From Flavobacteriales bacterium (GTDB lineage Bacteria; Bacteroidota; Bacteroidia; Flavobacteriales_D; CAJJDF01), in assembly GCA_020630395.1 (NCBI GenBank), contig JAHDBM010000004.1, forward strand, positions 49,147-113,146: a stretch of 64,000 bases of DNA. The letters are read 5' to 3'. A program made the translations under genes and the position numbers. The notes under the pieces are model-generated. The model worked only from the letters and a program-made list of their open reading frames with translations. It had not been told where the DNA came from and ran no database searches. This document shows positions 53,541-63,543 of this stretch, one piece after another; within the stretch, counting starts at the first letter, position 1; each line of letters begins with the position of its first letter.

Positions 53541-56500
53541 ATGAAACAAATCATGCTGTTGCTCATGTTATGTGCAACTATTACCTCTTTTTCACAAATA
53601 ACGATTGAAGGAAAAGTAAGAGATAAAGAAACAAATGAAACCTTAACAGGAGTAACCATTTTAGAAAAGGGAACTACTAATGGAGTATTAACTGATCTTG
53701 ATGGAAATTACAAGATCATAGTAAAAGATAATAACTCGGTATTAATTGTCAAGTACCTTGGTTTTGAAGACATAGAAAGACAAGTGGGTAATCAAAACAC
53801 ATTAAATTTTAATTTAGATATAAATGTTACATATCTCAACACAACAGTTGTTACTGCTTTAGGTCAGGAAAGAGATGGAGACAAATTAGGTTATGCTATT
53901 GAAAAATTAGAATCTACTAAAATAGCTGAGGTAAAATCGCCTAACTTTATAGATAATTTAGCAGGAAAAGTTGCAGGTGTAACCGTAAGTCAAGGACCAA
54001 CTGGAGTAGGTTCATCTTCTAAAGTTACGATAAGAGGAGAGGCATCTTTCACTAATAACAACCCTTTATTTGTTGTAGATGGCATTCCAATTAATAATAA
54101 CTCAATTAATAATTTCACGAATGATGCAGCTGCTGGATTTCAGGAAGTAGATTTTGGAAATGGTGCAATGGAAGTAAATGCAGATGATGTTGCATCTGTT
54201 TCGGTTTTAAAAGGTCCAAGTGCAGCAGCCTTATATGGTACCAGAGCATCTAATGGTGTTATATTAATTACAACTAAAAATGGATCGGAGAAAAAAGGAT
54301 TAGGGATTTCTGTGAACTCATCAACTTTTATTGATAGACCTTTTCAATTACCAAAATTTCAAAATAAATATGGGCAAGGAAACTCTGGTCAATTTGAATT
54401 TGTAGATGGACTAGGTGGAGGTATCAATGATAATATTACCTACAGTTGGGGGCCTGCATTAGATGCAGGATTAAAAATAGCTCAATTCGATAGTCCGGTT
54501 ACCTTACCAGATGGAACAATTGTAAGAGGAGGAGATGTAGCTGTTCATGGCGGATTACCTATTACACCAACAGAGTTTAAATCACATCCTAATAACTTAA
54601 GAGATTTTTACACACTTGGTGTAACAACAACTAATAATATTGCAATCTCAAACGGATTTGATAAAGGAAACTTTAGGTTGTCTTATACAGATATGAGAAG
54701 TAAGTCATTCATACCTGGAGTGAATCTAGATCGTAATAATGTATCGGCAAGGTTAACGTTTAATCCAATTGATAAATTAGAAGTTAGCACATCTTTAAGC
54801 TATGTAAATTCTAATAGTAAAAATAGACCGTCAAATGGATACGGATCAGAGAATATAAATTATTCATTAGTAGCTTGGGGCCCTAGGTCATTAAATACTG
54901 AAAGTTTAAAAGACTATTGGCAGCCAGGATTAGAGGATGTGCAACAATATTCATTTAATTATACCTTTTTCGATAATCCATATTTTATTTTACATGAAAA
55001 CACTAACTCATTTAACAGAGATAGAGTATTTGGAAATATATTCGCTAAATATAGTTTCAATAGTGAGTTAAGCTTAATGGTTAGAAGTGGAATGGACTAC
55101 TCTAATGAATTAAGAAAGTTTAAAAGATCATTTAGTACCAATAGATTTAGAAATGGAGCATATGCAGAGCATAATGTATTCTTTAGAGAAATTAATACAG
55201 ATTTCTTATTAAACTATGCTAAGATTTATGGTGATATAACGGCCGATTTTTCTCTGGGAGGAAATAGAATGGATCAATCAGCAAGTACAGCTCAAGTTCA
55301 AGCATTGTCTTTAGCTCAACCAGGAGTATATAATTTATCTAATGCAGCATCTCCTTTAGAGGTTTTTCAGATTAATGCACGTAAAAGAATCAATAGCTTA
55401 TATGGTATTGCTAGACTAGGGTATAAGAATTTCTTATATGTAGATATTACTGGAAGAAACGATTGGTCGTCAGCTTTAGCTACACCAACTTCATCAGAAA
55501 ACACAGGATTCTTTTATCCTTCAGTTTCTGTATCGTATATACTGTCAAATACTATCAATTTACCCAAGGTAATTTCATTTGCTAAATTAAGAGCAAATTG
55601 GGCTCAGGTGGGTAATGATACGGATCCATATCAAACATCTACATCATTTATTGCGCAAACACCATATGCTTCTCAACCAACTTTTACGGCTGCAGATGTA
55701 ATTGCAAATAATAATTTATTACCAGAGCGCACAACTTCAATGGAAGTAGGAGCAGATATTCGATTCTTTAAAAACAAATTAAGATTTGATATTACGTATT
55801 ATAATGCAACCACAAAAAATCAAATTATAGCATTACCAGTAGCCATTTCATCTGGAGCTAATCAACAGGTGGTAAATGGTGGAGTTGTAAATACACAAGG
55901 AATAGAAATGCTATTGGATGTAACAGCTATTGAAAAAAACGAGTTTACATGGAATGTTGGGTTAAACTTTAGTACGAATAGAGCAGTAGTAAAAGAGCTT
56001 CCGGAAGGAGTTGAAAAACTAACGTTAGCTTATTCGGGTGTATATGACAATGTAAACCAGAGGGTTTGGTTTCAAGTAGAAGAAGGCGGAAGAATAGGAG
56101 ATATGTATGGGACAGGATACCTTAAAAATGAAAATGGCGACTTTGTAATAGGAAGTGATGGCAAATATATTGTGGATAATACATTAAAGAAATTAGGTAA
56201 TTATAATCCAGATTTTATTCTAGGAATTAACAATAGCTTTGCCTATAAAGACTGGGATTTTAGCTTTTTGTTCGATTGGAGACAAGGAGGTAAGTTAGTG
56301 TCAAGGACTCAGGCTTTAGCTGGTGTTGCTGGTCAGTTAATTGAAACGGAAGATAGACCAGATGCAGGAATTGTTGCTGATGGAGTTGTCAATACAGGAA
56401 CGGATGCAAATCCGGTTTGGGAACAAAATACTACCGCAATTTCAGCAGAGACTTATTATCGTCAATACTACGATAGAAACCATGAAGAGAATAATACTTA

Positions 56501-56756
56501 CAATGCAAGTTATTTAAAGCTTCGTCAGTTTTCTGTTGGGTATACCTTCCATGGAGATAAAGAAAAAGGATTTTTTCAAACAGGAAGAAAGCTCCGTGTC
56601 GCTTTTATAGGAAGAAATTTATTTGCAATTAGCCAAATACCGCATTTCGATCCAGAACAATTTGCAGTACAAGGACAAAATTTTGTAAGTGGAGTTGAGG
56701 ATATGTCTTATCCTACAGCAAGAAGTTTTGGATTTAAAATAGGATACGACTTTTGA
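53541..56756 (+). CDS. SusC/RagA-type TonB-dependent outer-membrane transporter
   Basis: 1071 residues. Order: signal peptide (1-19), carboxypeptidase D-like repeat domain (about 20-105, ITIEGKVRDKETNETLTGVTI), TonB plug (about 110-235, with the SusC-type GTRASNGVILITTKNG), and a 22-strand-type barrel. The C-terminus ends GFKIGYDF with the final Phe. With the adjacent SusD it forms an uptake complex for a nutrient too large for porins. The substrate is unknown: no glycoside hydrolase, sulfatase or peptidase is nearby. Confidence 0.95.
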   Translation: MKQIMLLLMLCATITSFSQITIEGKVRDKETNETLTGVTILEKGTTNGVLTDLDGNYKIIVKDNNSVLIVKYLGFEDIERQVGNQNTLNFNLDINVTYLNTTVVTALGQERDGDKLGYAIEKLESTKIAEVKSPNFIDNLAGKVAGVTVSQGPTGVGSSSKVTIRGEASFTNNNPLFVVDGIPINNNSINNFTNDAAAGFQEVDFGNGAMEVNADDVASVSVLKGPSAAALYGTRASNGVILITTKNGSEKKGLGISVNSSTFIDRPFQLPKFQNKYGQGNSGQFEFVDGLGGGINDNITYSWGPALDAGLKIAQFDSPVTLPDGTIVRGGDVAVHGGLPITPTEFKSHPNNLRDFYTLGVTTTNNIAISNGFDKGNFRLSYTDMRSKSFIPGVNLDRNNVSARLTFNPIDKLEVSTSLSYVNSNSKNRPSNGYGSENINYSLVAWGPRSLNTESLKDYWQPGLEDVQQYSFNYTFFDNPYFILHENTNSFNRDRVFGNIFAKYSFNSELSLMVRSGMDYSNELRKFKRSFSTNRFRNGAYAEHNVFFREINTDFLLNYAKIYGDITADFSLGGNRMDQSASTAQVQALSLAQPGVYNLSNAASPLEVFQINARKRINSLYGIARLGYKNFLYVDITGRNDWSSALATPTSSENTGFFYPSVSVSYILSNTINLPKVISFAKLRANWAQVGNDTDPYQTSTSFIAQTPYASQPTFTAADVIANNNLLPERTTSMEVGADIRFFKNKLRFDITYYNATTKNQIIALPVAISSGANQQVVNGGVVNTQGIEMLLDVTAIEKNEFTWNVGLNFSTNRAVVKELPEGVEKLTLAYSGVYDNVNQRVWFQVEEGGRIGDMYGTGYLKNENGDFVIGSDGKYIVDNTLKKLGNYNPDFILGINNSFAYKDWDFSFLFDWRQGGKLVSRTQALAGVAGQLIETEDRPDAGIVADGVVNTGTDANPVWEQNTTAISAETYYRQYYDRNHEENNTYNASYLKLRQFSVGYTFHGDKEKGFFQTGRKLRVAFIGRNLFAISQIPHFDPEQFAVQGQNFVSGVEDMSYPTARSFGFKIGYDF

Positions 56757-56823
56757 TTTCTAAGGAATCTTTAATTCACGCACAATGAATAATCATAAAG
56801 TATATACACATAAGTTTATAACA

Positions 56824-58269
56824 ATGAGATTAACAACAATAATTATAGTAATAGCAACACTTTTTCTTGCAGGATGTAAGAAAAATTTTGAAGAAATAAA
56901 TACAAATCCAAATGCCCCAACCAACATTCAGCCAGGCTTGTTGCTGAGGCAAGTAGTATATAACTATGGAGATGAAATGGCTTACGAAGGATTTGTAGCT
57001 GGTAACTTATTAAGTCAACATTTTACGCAAATAGATTTTAATTTATTTGACAGGCATAGTTTAACAGAAACTCAATTTGGAGGAAATCCTTGGCCGCTTT
57101 TATATAGAAGTTTAAGGGATAATGATATTGTTTTAAAACAATCATTTGAAAACCCTATACATGAAGTATATAAAGGGCCATCCATGATCCTTAGGGCATA
57201 TTTTATTTCGGTTTTAACTGATATATATGGAGATGTTCCATACTCAGAGGCTTTACAAGGAAATAAAGGATTGGTAACGCCTAAATATGATAGTCAAGAA
57301 TCGATTTATAAGAACTCAGGAGGTATACTTGATTTATTAGATAAAGGAATTTCAGCAATAAATAGTTATGCAGGAGCACAAGCGTTAACGGGTGATATAT
57401 TATTTAATGGCGATTTAAGTGGATGGGAAAAGTTTGCTAACTCATTAAAAATAAAAGCACTTATGAGAATCTCTTATCGAGATACTGTGTCAGGTAGGTT
57501 GCAAAATATTTTTAATGAAGGAAATTACATTAAGACGAATGCTGAAAATGCAACATTCGATTTTACTGATGGACAACCAAACAATTTTAGAATGGCAAAC
57601 CTTAGAGATGGAGATTTTAATCTATTCATCATGAGCGAGACTATTCAAGAAATTTTGAATAGAAATAATGATACACGACAAGCGGTTTTATTTAGACCAT
57701 TTGGAAATGATACAACAGGTAATGGGTATAATGGATTATTAAATGGACCAGATGCTTCTTCGACATCTATATCAGTTGCAGATTATTCTTTAACGGGAAC
57801 GATTTTTAGAGAGGCAACAGGTGGTTTAGATGCTAACTTCATGACAGCTTGGGAAACAGAGTTTTTTCTTGCTGAGGCTGCCGAAAGAGGATTAATTACA
57901 TCAGCTGGTCAAACACATTATGAAAATGGAGTAGCCCTTGCATTCGATTATTGGAATACCCCATTACCGAGCACTTACTTAACAACCGATTCTGCTGCTT
58001 ACGGAAGTTTTGGGCAAGATGTTTTAGAACAAATCATAACTCAAAAATGGTTAGCGAATTGTATTAACGGTTATGAGGGTTGGATTGAATATAACAGAAC
58101 AGGTTTTCCGCAATTAAAAACAATTTCGGCAAGTTTAAATAACGATTTAATACCAACAAGAATGCCTTACCCACAAGATGAGGCTAGTCTTAATGCGGCT
58201 AATTATAACGCAGCTACTGCTGTGAATGGAAATAGCATTAACGCTAAACATTGGTGGGATAACAACTAA
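56824..58269 (+). CDS. SusD/RagB-family nutrient-binding lipoprotein
   Basis: 481 residues from ATG 56824 (MRLTTIIIVIATLFLAGC), which gives a proper lipoprotein signal; an ATG 13 codons upstream does not. The mature start KKNFEEINTNPNAPTN is typical of the SusD-like type 2 group. TPR-like helices and YGDVPYSEALQG follow, with the C-terminal WIEYNRTGFP. It acts as the surface lid of the adjacent SusC. The symporter gene follows in 3 bp. Confidence 0.94.
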   Translation: MRLTTIIIVIATLFLAGCKKNFEEINTNPNAPTNIQPGLLLRQVVYNYGDEMAYEGFVAGNLLSQHFTQIDFNLFDRHSLTETQFGGNPWPLLYRSLRDNDIVLKQSFENPIHEVYKGPSMILRAYFISVLTDIYGDVPYSEALQGNKGLVTPKYDSQESIYKNSGGILDLLDKGISAINSYAGAQALTGDILFNGDLSGWEKFANSLKIKALMRISYRDTVSGRLQNIFNEGNYIKTNAENATFDFTDGQPNNFRMANLRDGDFNLFIMSETIQEILNRNNDTRQAVLFRPFGNDTTGNGYNGLLNGPDASSTSISVADYSLTGTIFREATGGLDANFMTAWETEFFLAEAAERGLITSAGQTHYENGVALAFDYWNTPLPSTYLTTDSAAYGSFGQDVLEQIITQKWLANCINGYEGWIEYNRTGFPQLKTISASLNNDLIPTRMPYPQDEASLNAANYNAATAVNGNSINAKHWWDNN

Positions 58270-58272
58270 TAA

Positions 58273-59637
58273 TTGGATACGTTAACGATACAATGGATAC
58301 TACTCCTCCTTTTTGGAGGAGTGTTTTTTGGTTTAGCTCCTTGGGCTAAAACAAATAATCAATTTTTTAATGCAGTTTCTAAAACAGGCAATCAACCTGG
58401 GTTTTGGATATTGACCAGTAGTTTAGTTATCTCATGGATTTTTGCAAAGTCGATTACTAATGCTGCAAATCTTGGATTATCTTTTGGTATAGTAGGAGGA
58501 GTAGGATATGCCGTATATTACTTGTCGTTTATTGTGGCAGGAATTGTTATTTATAAACTAAGAACTAAGGGAGGCTTTAACAGTATTCATCAGTTTTTGC
58601 AAACTAAATTTGGTAGAACTTCTTTGTTAATTTTCTCTTTATTAATTGGAATACGATTATTTAATGAAGTATGGTCTAATACAATGGTAATAGGTAGTTA
58701 TTTTGGCGATTATGGATCGTCTCAATATTATTTAGCGATAATTGTTTTTACCCTTTTAACATTAGCTTATGTGTTAAAAGGAGGATTAAGAAGTTCATTG
58801 ATCTCTGATGCAATCCAAATGATATTCTTTGGAGTGTTGTTGGTGTTAATATTAGGAATTATATTACCAAGTGGAGAACAAACAGTTAATGATTATGTTA
58901 CATCTGGAACATGGTCATGGGCTACCGGAGGTAATCTTGTGTTATTGGCATTTCTTCAAATTTTCAGTTATCCTTTTCATGATTCAGTATTAACTGATCG
59001 TGCCTTTTTAGGAAATCCTAAAACAACACTTAAAAGTTTTATTCTAGGGTCATTAATAGGTTTTGCATGTATAGTGTTATTTAGTTTAGTGGGGGTCTTT
59101 GGTCAGTTTAATGATCTAACCGGGCAAGCAGCAGTTGAGGTAGGTAAATTGATGGGGGTAGTTGTCATGTTAGCCATGAATTTCATTATGATTACTTCAG
59201 CAGCTTCTACGCTTGATTCAGCTTTTGCTTCATTTTCAAAATTAATAGTGTTGGATGTTAGTAAAAAGAACCATCAAACAATAAAAAGAGGAAGGTTAAT
59301 GATGATTATTATTGCAGTAGCGGGAACAATTCCAGTCTTTTTTAATCCCGAAATTTTATCGGCAACAACCATAAGTGGAACAATGGTAATGGGCTTAGCG
59401 CCAGTGTTTATATTATGGAAGTTAAAAGCACCTCCCATATCATTTTATTTGGCTGTAGGTTTTGGAGTTGTAATGGGTGTTTTGGTGGCTTCAGATGCAT
59501 ACCCAAAGGCACTTTTGTTTTCTGAAGGCAAATATGCAGCAGATGTATCTGCAAATTTGTTAGGTTTAATTTGTTGTTTCGTCTTATATTTAACTCCAGT
59601 CATAATAAATAAAAGCATTGCAAAAAGTTACACATAA
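58273..59637 (+). CDS. Sodium:solute symporter family protein
   Basis: 454 residues from a TTG start, 12-13 TM segments. Family motifs: FFGLAPWAKTNNQFFNAV, ILTSSLVISWIFAKSITNAANLG (TM2), an LKGGLRSSLISDAIQM block near TM5, and ITSAASTLDSAFASFSKL. A sodium-site Ser/Thr cluster in the TM8-type segment is likely retained. It begins 3 bp after susD, so it may import the SusC/D substrate across the inner membrane. It overlaps the next gene by 20 bp. Substrate unknown. Confidence 0.87.
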   Translation: MDTLTIQWILLLLFGGVFFGLAPWAKTNNQFFNAVSKTGNQPGFWILTSSLVISWIFAKSITNAANLGLSFGIVGGVGYAVYYLSFIVAGIVIYKLRTKGGFNSIHQFLQTKFGRTSLLIFSLLIGIRLFNEVWSNTMVIGSYFGDYGSSQYYLAIIVFTLLTLAYVLKGGLRSSLISDAIQMIFFGVLLVLILGIILPSGEQTVNDYVTSGTWSWATGGNLVLLAFLQIFSYPFHDSVLTDRAFLGNPKTTLKSFILGSLIGFACIVLFSLVGVFGQFNDLTGQAAVEVGKLMGVVVMLAMNFIMITSAASTLDSAFASFSKLIVLDVSKKNHQTIKRGRLMMIIIAVAGTIPVFFNPEILSATTISGTMVMGLAPVFILWKLKAPPISFYLAVGFGVVMGVLVASDAYPKALLFSEGKYAADVSANLLGLICCFVLYLTPVIINKSIAKSYT

Positions 59638-60448
59638 CATAGGTGTATTAGAAGGAGAACTGCTTCTTTTTGGTGGTGCATATAGTAATTTGCAGGCACT
59701 AGAAGAACTAATGCGTATTGCTGATAAAAAAAACATTAAACCATCAAATATTATTAATACAGGTGATATTGTAGGGTATTGTGCTCAGCCACAAGAAGTG
59801 GTAGATAAAATTAGAGATTGGGGGATTCATAATATTTTAGGTAATGTAGAGATTCAATTACGGGACGGATTAGATGATTGTGGTTGTGAATTTGAGGAGG
59901 GTAGTAGATGTGATATTTTTGCCAAACAATGGTTTCCGTTTGCTAAAGAACATGTGTCAAATGAGGCAATTGATTGGATGAGAACTACTCCAGATTTTAT
60001 AGAATTTATATATGAAGGGAAAAAAGTGGTTGTTATTCATGGTGGAATAGAAAATGTATCTCAGTTTATTTTTAGATCAACTCCAGAAGAAGTTAAATTG
60101 GCAATAATGACTCAATTAAATGCAGATATTGTTATTGCGGGTCATTGTGGTTTGCCGTTTATTCATAAAATGGGAGAAAAAAAATGGGTTAACCCAGGTG
60201 TAATAGGTATGCCAGCAAATGATGGTATGCCAGAGGTTTGGTATGCAACTATACATGTTGTAAATGGGAATATTGAAATTAAACATCACACTTTCGATTA
60301 TAGTTATGAAATTGCAGTAGAAAAAATGAAACAAAATCATTTGCCATATTCATACATGCTTACACTTGAAAATGGATTATGGGATAATTGCGATATTTTA
60401 CCAGATGTTGAGACTAAAGCTCAGGGAGAGCCAATAGTTTTTTCTTAA
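59618..60448 (+). CDS. Metallophosphoesterase-like protein with changed metal motifs
   Basis: 276 residues from TTG 59618. Calcineurin-like fold in the YfcE style, with NTGDIVGYCAQP (49-50), GNVE (75-78), HGGI (141-144), and NPGVIGMP. The first motif DxH is GGAYSN (19-24), losing both Asp and His, and GHxH is GHCG (175-178), losing the last His. Five extra Cys/Asp-Cys positions occur in DDCGCEFEEGSRC. The metal centre is therefore probably incomplete or altered. It overlaps the symporter gene by 20 bp and shares its message, so it may regulate or accompany transport. Confidence 0.78.
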   Translation: MQKVTHNIGVLEGELLLFGGAYSNLQALEELMRIADKKNIKPSNIINTGDIVGYCAQPQEVVDKIRDWGIHNILGNVEIQLRDGLDDCGCEFEEGSRCDIFAKQWFPFAKEHVSNEAIDWMRTTPDFIEFIYEGKKVVVIHGGIENVSQFIFRSTPEEVKLAIMTQLNADIVIAGHCGLPFIHKMGEKKWVNPGVIGMPANDGMPEVWYATIHVVNGNIEIKHHTFDYSYEIAVEKMKQNHLPYSYMLTLENGLWDNCDILPDVETKAQGEPIVFS

Positions 60449-60473
60449 ATTAGTATAAAAAAAGATAAAAAAT

Positions 60474-61151
60474 ATGATAGGAGCATATATTATTGGGGCT
60501 TTAATTGGAGTAGTTGGAATGTTGGCAGGAATGCAATTAAAAAGGAAATTCAAGCAGTATTCTCAAATTGCCTTACAAAATGGGTTTAGTGGTAAAGAAA
60601 TAGCAGAAAAAATGTTAGTCGATAATGGAATATCAGATGTGAAAGTGGTTAGCGTAAGAGGACAATTAACAGATCATTATAACCCAATGAATAAAACCGT
60701 TAATTTAAGTTCTGTAGTATATTCCGAAAGAAATGCTGCTGCTGCAGCTGTTGCAGCTCATGAAGTAGGTCATGCAATACAACATGCAACTGGCTATGCT
60801 ATGTTAGGGTTTAGATCGAAAATGGTTCCTGTTGTTAATATTGCAGGTAAAATAATGCCTTTTGTATTAATGGGAGGAATTGCAATGGTAAATATGTTTC
60901 CCCAATTATTACTAATTGGAATTATATTTTTTGCTTCTACAACATTATTTAGTTTAATCACATTACCTGTAGAATTTGATGCTAGTAAACGAGCAATGGT
61001 TTGGTTAAGAACTAATAATATGGTGACTCAGCAAGAACATGATGGAGCTAAAGATGCACTTAAATGGGCAGCCATGACTTATGTGGTTGCAGCAGTAGGT
61101 TCAATCGCGACTCTACTATATTATGTGTCTATTTATATGAATAGACGATAA
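60474..61151 (+). CDS. Zinc metallopeptidase, YugP type
   Basis: 225 residues, membrane protein of the neutral zinc metallopeptidase (YugP/DUF2223-like) family. N-terminal TM, zinc site HEVGH at 96-100 (AAHEVGHAIQHATGY), two further TM segments (about 115-165), the third ligand region PVEFDASKRA, and a C-terminal TM. Substrate unknown. 25 bp after the phosphoesterase-like gene and 12 bp before the next. Confidence 0.88.
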   Translation: MIGAYIIGALIGVVGMLAGMQLKRKFKQYSQIALQNGFSGKEIAEKMLVDNGISDVKVVSVRGQLTDHYNPMNKTVNLSSVVYSERNAAAAAVAAHEVGHAIQHATGYAMLGFRSKMVPVVNIAGKIMPFVLMGGIAMVNMFPQLLLIGIIFFASTTLFSLITLPVEFDASKRAMVWLRTNNMVTQQEHDGAKDALKWAAMTYVVAAVGSIATLLYYVSIYMNRR

Positions 61152-61163
61152 GCCTGTAAAAAA

Positions 61164-61595
61164 TTGAATAAAGTAATCTCTGTAATTGTTTTAGCTCTAT
61201 CGCTTTTGCTATTTGTTGGAACTTATTTAGAGCAAAGCAAAACGAAAAAATTTAAAGAGCATGGGGTTGAGGTAAAAGCTACTATTCAAAAAATAGAGTC
61301 TTTTAAGCGATATGCCAAAGAATCGTATGTAGTGGAGCAATATTACGATTTGTCATTTTCCTTAATAAACAGTGACAAGAAAGTTAAAATTACTTACATC
61401 ACTCAAACAAAAATTAATAAGTATCTAGGAGATGAAATAGATATCGTTTACTTAAAAGAAAATCCAAACAACATTGTTTTAGCGAAAGAATTAGATAATG
61501 AAAAGGTTTTAACCTTTTTATTTTGGTTTGGTATAGGGTTTATGTTGTTGGCTGTGTTCTTTTGGTTTAAAAAACCTAAGGGTTATTTGAAATAA
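61164..61595 (+). CDS. DUF3592-type membrane protein
   Basis: 143 residues from a TTG start. TM1 (about 4-20), a beta-rich central domain (about 30-105; GVEVKATIQKIE, YYDLSFSLIN, DEIDIVYLKENPNNIVL), and a C-terminal TM (about 115-133). The layout is that of DUF3592 proteins, whose function is unknown. Last gene of the run beginning at susC; 218 bp of non-coding DNA follow. Confidence 0.72.
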   Translation: MNKVISVIVLALSLLLFVGTYLEQSKTKKFKEHGVEVKATIQKIESFKRYAKESYVVEQYYDLSFSLINSDKKVKITYITQTKINKYLGDEIDIVYLKENPNNIVLAKELDNEKVLTFLFWFGIGFMLLAVFFWFKKPKGYLK

Positions 61596-61777
61596 GTAAT
61601 TAAATTATCACAGCAATGGTGATTAAGATTTAATAGAGAATCCTTTGCAACTAATCAGTCATGTGGCACTTGGAAAGTGAAAAAAAGTGCATGTGTGTTA
61701 ATGTTTGCTTTATATTATAGGGAGCATGAATATGTATTCCGCATTAAATTCTTCCAAAAACTAAAAATAAGGGCTGT

Positions 61778-61785
61778 TTTTTTGT
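61778..61785 (+). promoter_or_regulatory. -7 promoter box before the persulfide dioxygenase gene
   Basis: TATATTTG, an exact match to TAnnTTTG, 28 bp ahead of the start codon. No TTG is seen at the -33 spacing. Confidence 0.45.
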
Positions 61786-61813
61786 TGTATATTTGCACTA
61801 CTAAAACTAACAC

Positions 61814-63229
61814 ATGATAATTAATCAACTATATACAAAATGTCTTGCTCAAGGAGCTTACTACATAGAAAGTAACGGAGAAGTAGCTATAATTGATCCA
61901 CTTAGAGAAGTAGATCAATACATTGAAATGGCTAAAGAGAATAATGCCAAGATTAAGTATGTGTTTGAAACACATTTTCATGCAGATTTTGTTAGTGGGC
62001 ATGTAACGCTAGGAAAGAAAACCGGAGCATCAATAGTATTTGGACCAAATGCAAACCCTACTTATGATGTTATTATTGCAAAAGATAATCAAGAATTTAA
62101 AGTGGGAGATTTAACAATAAAAGCATTGCACACTCCGGGACATACTATGGAGAGTACAACCTATTTGTTATTAGATAAAGATGGAAAAGAACATGCAGTA
62201 TTTACAGGAGATACCTTGTTTATAGGAGATGTAGGTCGTCCAGATTTAGCACAAAAAGGAACTGAAGTAACACAAGAAGATTTAGCAGGAATATTGTTTG
62301 ATAGTTTAAGAACTAAAATAATACCATTGCCAAATAATGTAATTGTATATCCGGGTCATGGAGCAGGTTCAGCCTGTGGTAAAAGTATGAGTAAAGAAAC
62401 TGTTGGTACGTTAGGTGATCAAAAAGAGCATAATTATGCACTACGTGCAGATATGACAAAAGAAGAGTTTGTCAAAGAATTAACAGATGGATTAAGTGCA
62501 CCACCAGCATATTTCCCCTTAAATGTTAAGCTTAATAAAGAAGGGTATGAGGATGTAAACGATTTAATTATGTCAGCAACTAAACCGTTAAACCCTTCAT
62601 TGTTTAATACTGCTTGGAATGAAACTCCTAATGCAATTGTTTTGGACGTGAGAAACCAAAAAGATTTTGTAGAAAAACACATTAAGGATTCGTTATTTAT
62701 TGGAATAGATGGTGGTTTTGCCCCATGGGTAGGAGCTATTATTAAAGATATCAATACACCAATTTTACTGGTTTTACCTGAGGGTAGACTAGAAGAAACA
62801 GTTAAAAGATTATCGCGAGTTGGATTTGATAATGTGTTAGGTTATTTAGAGGGAGGAATTGAAGCATGGGAACAAGATGGTTTACCTGTAGATGCTATTG
62901 AGTCAATACAGGCAACAGAGTTTGAAGAACGAATTAATGAGCCAAACGCAAAAGTATTTGACGTTAGGAAAACAGGAGAGTTTGAAGCAGAGCATGTTGA
63001 ACATGCTGAGTTCACTCCATTAAGTGAAATAGAAAACTTTATTTCTCAATATCCTTCAGAAGGAAAGCATTTTGTGTATTGTGGAGGCGGATATCGTTCT
63101 GTAATAGCTGCTTCTATTTTAAAACAACATGGTGTACATAATATTATTGATGTTAAAGGAGGATATGGAGCTATAAAAAAGACAGATTTACCTAGAACTA
63201 ATTTTGTTTGTCCAAGTACTATTAAATAA
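61814..63229 (+). CDS. CstB-like MBL persulfide dioxygenase with two rhodanese domains
   Basis: 471 residues. Metallo-beta-lactamase dioxygenase domain (1-about 245) with the iron ligands of THFHADFVSGH (53-63), LHTPGHTMES, FTGDTLF and YPGHGAGSACG. Then a rhodanese-like domain (about 265-360) in which the active Cys is replaced (LVLPEGRLEE), and a second (about 370-465) with Cys423 in YCGGGYRS. This MBL / pseudo-rhodanese / rhodanese order is that of CstB, which oxidises low-molecular-weight persulfides and makes thiosulfate. Two single rhodaneses follow. A sulfide or persulfide detoxification role is inferred. Confidence 0.88.
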   Translation: MIINQLYTKCLAQGAYYIESNGEVAIIDPLREVDQYIEMAKENNAKIKYVFETHFHADFVSGHVTLGKKTGASIVFGPNANPTYDVIIAKDNQEFKVGDLTIKALHTPGHTMESTTYLLLDKDGKEHAVFTGDTLFIGDVGRPDLAQKGTEVTQEDLAGILFDSLRTKIIPLPNNVIVYPGHGAGSACGKSMSKETVGTLGDQKEHNYALRADMTKEEFVKELTDGLSAPPAYFPLNVKLNKEGYEDVNDLIMSATKPLNPSLFNTAWNETPNAIVLDVRNQKDFVEKHIKDSLFIGIDGGFAPWVGAIIKDINTPILLVLPEGRLEETVKRLSRVGFDNVLGYLEGGIEAWEQDGLPVDAIESIQATEFEERINEPNAKVFDVRKTGEFEAEHVEHAEFTPLSEIENFISQYPSEGKHFVYCGGGYRSVIAASILKQHGVHNIIDVKGGYGAIKKTDLPRTNFVCPSTIK

Positions 63230-63233
63230 TACT

Positions 63234-63542
63234 ATGAGTTTTTTTAAAAAAATAAAAGAAGCTTTCGTAGGTGAAAAAACCGACTATAAAAAGTTATTAA
63301 ATGAAGGTGCAGTTGTTGTTGATGTTCGTAATCCTGGTGAGTTTAGAAATAATCATGTGGAAGGAAGTATAAATATACCTTTGGGCGTTTTTTCACAAGA
63401 AATGGAACAATTAGCAGGTAAAAAAGTTATATTAGTTTGTGTGTCAGGAATGAGAGCAGGAAGAGCTAAATCGATATTAGAAAGTTGTGGAGTTGAAGCT
63501 TACAATGCTGGTCCATGGCAAAAAATGAAAAATATACAATAA
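63234..63542 (+). CDS. Rhodanese-like sulfurtransferase
   Basis: 102 residues from ATG 63234 (MSFFKKIKEAFVGEKTDYK). An ATG-like start ten codons upstream would lie inside the preceding gene. Single rhodanese domain: VVVDVRNPGEFRNNHVEGSINIPLG and the active-site loop VCVSGMRAGRA with a Cys nucleophile. The basic amphipathic N-terminus could associate with the membrane. It lies 4 bp after the CstB-like gene, so it probably handles sulfane sulfur from the same pathway. Confidence 0.88.
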   Translation: MSFFKKIKEAFVGEKTDYKKLLNEGAVVVDVRNPGEFRNNHVEGSINIPLGVFSQEMEQLAGKKVILVCVSGMRAGRAKSILESCGVEAYNAGPWQKMKNIQ

Positions 63543-63543
63543 A

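Noticed and set aside
61701..61817. Short frame of 38 codons before the persulfide dioxygenase gene
   Set aside because: It covers the promoter box at 61778, shows no signal or motif, and is likely chance in AT-rich DNA.
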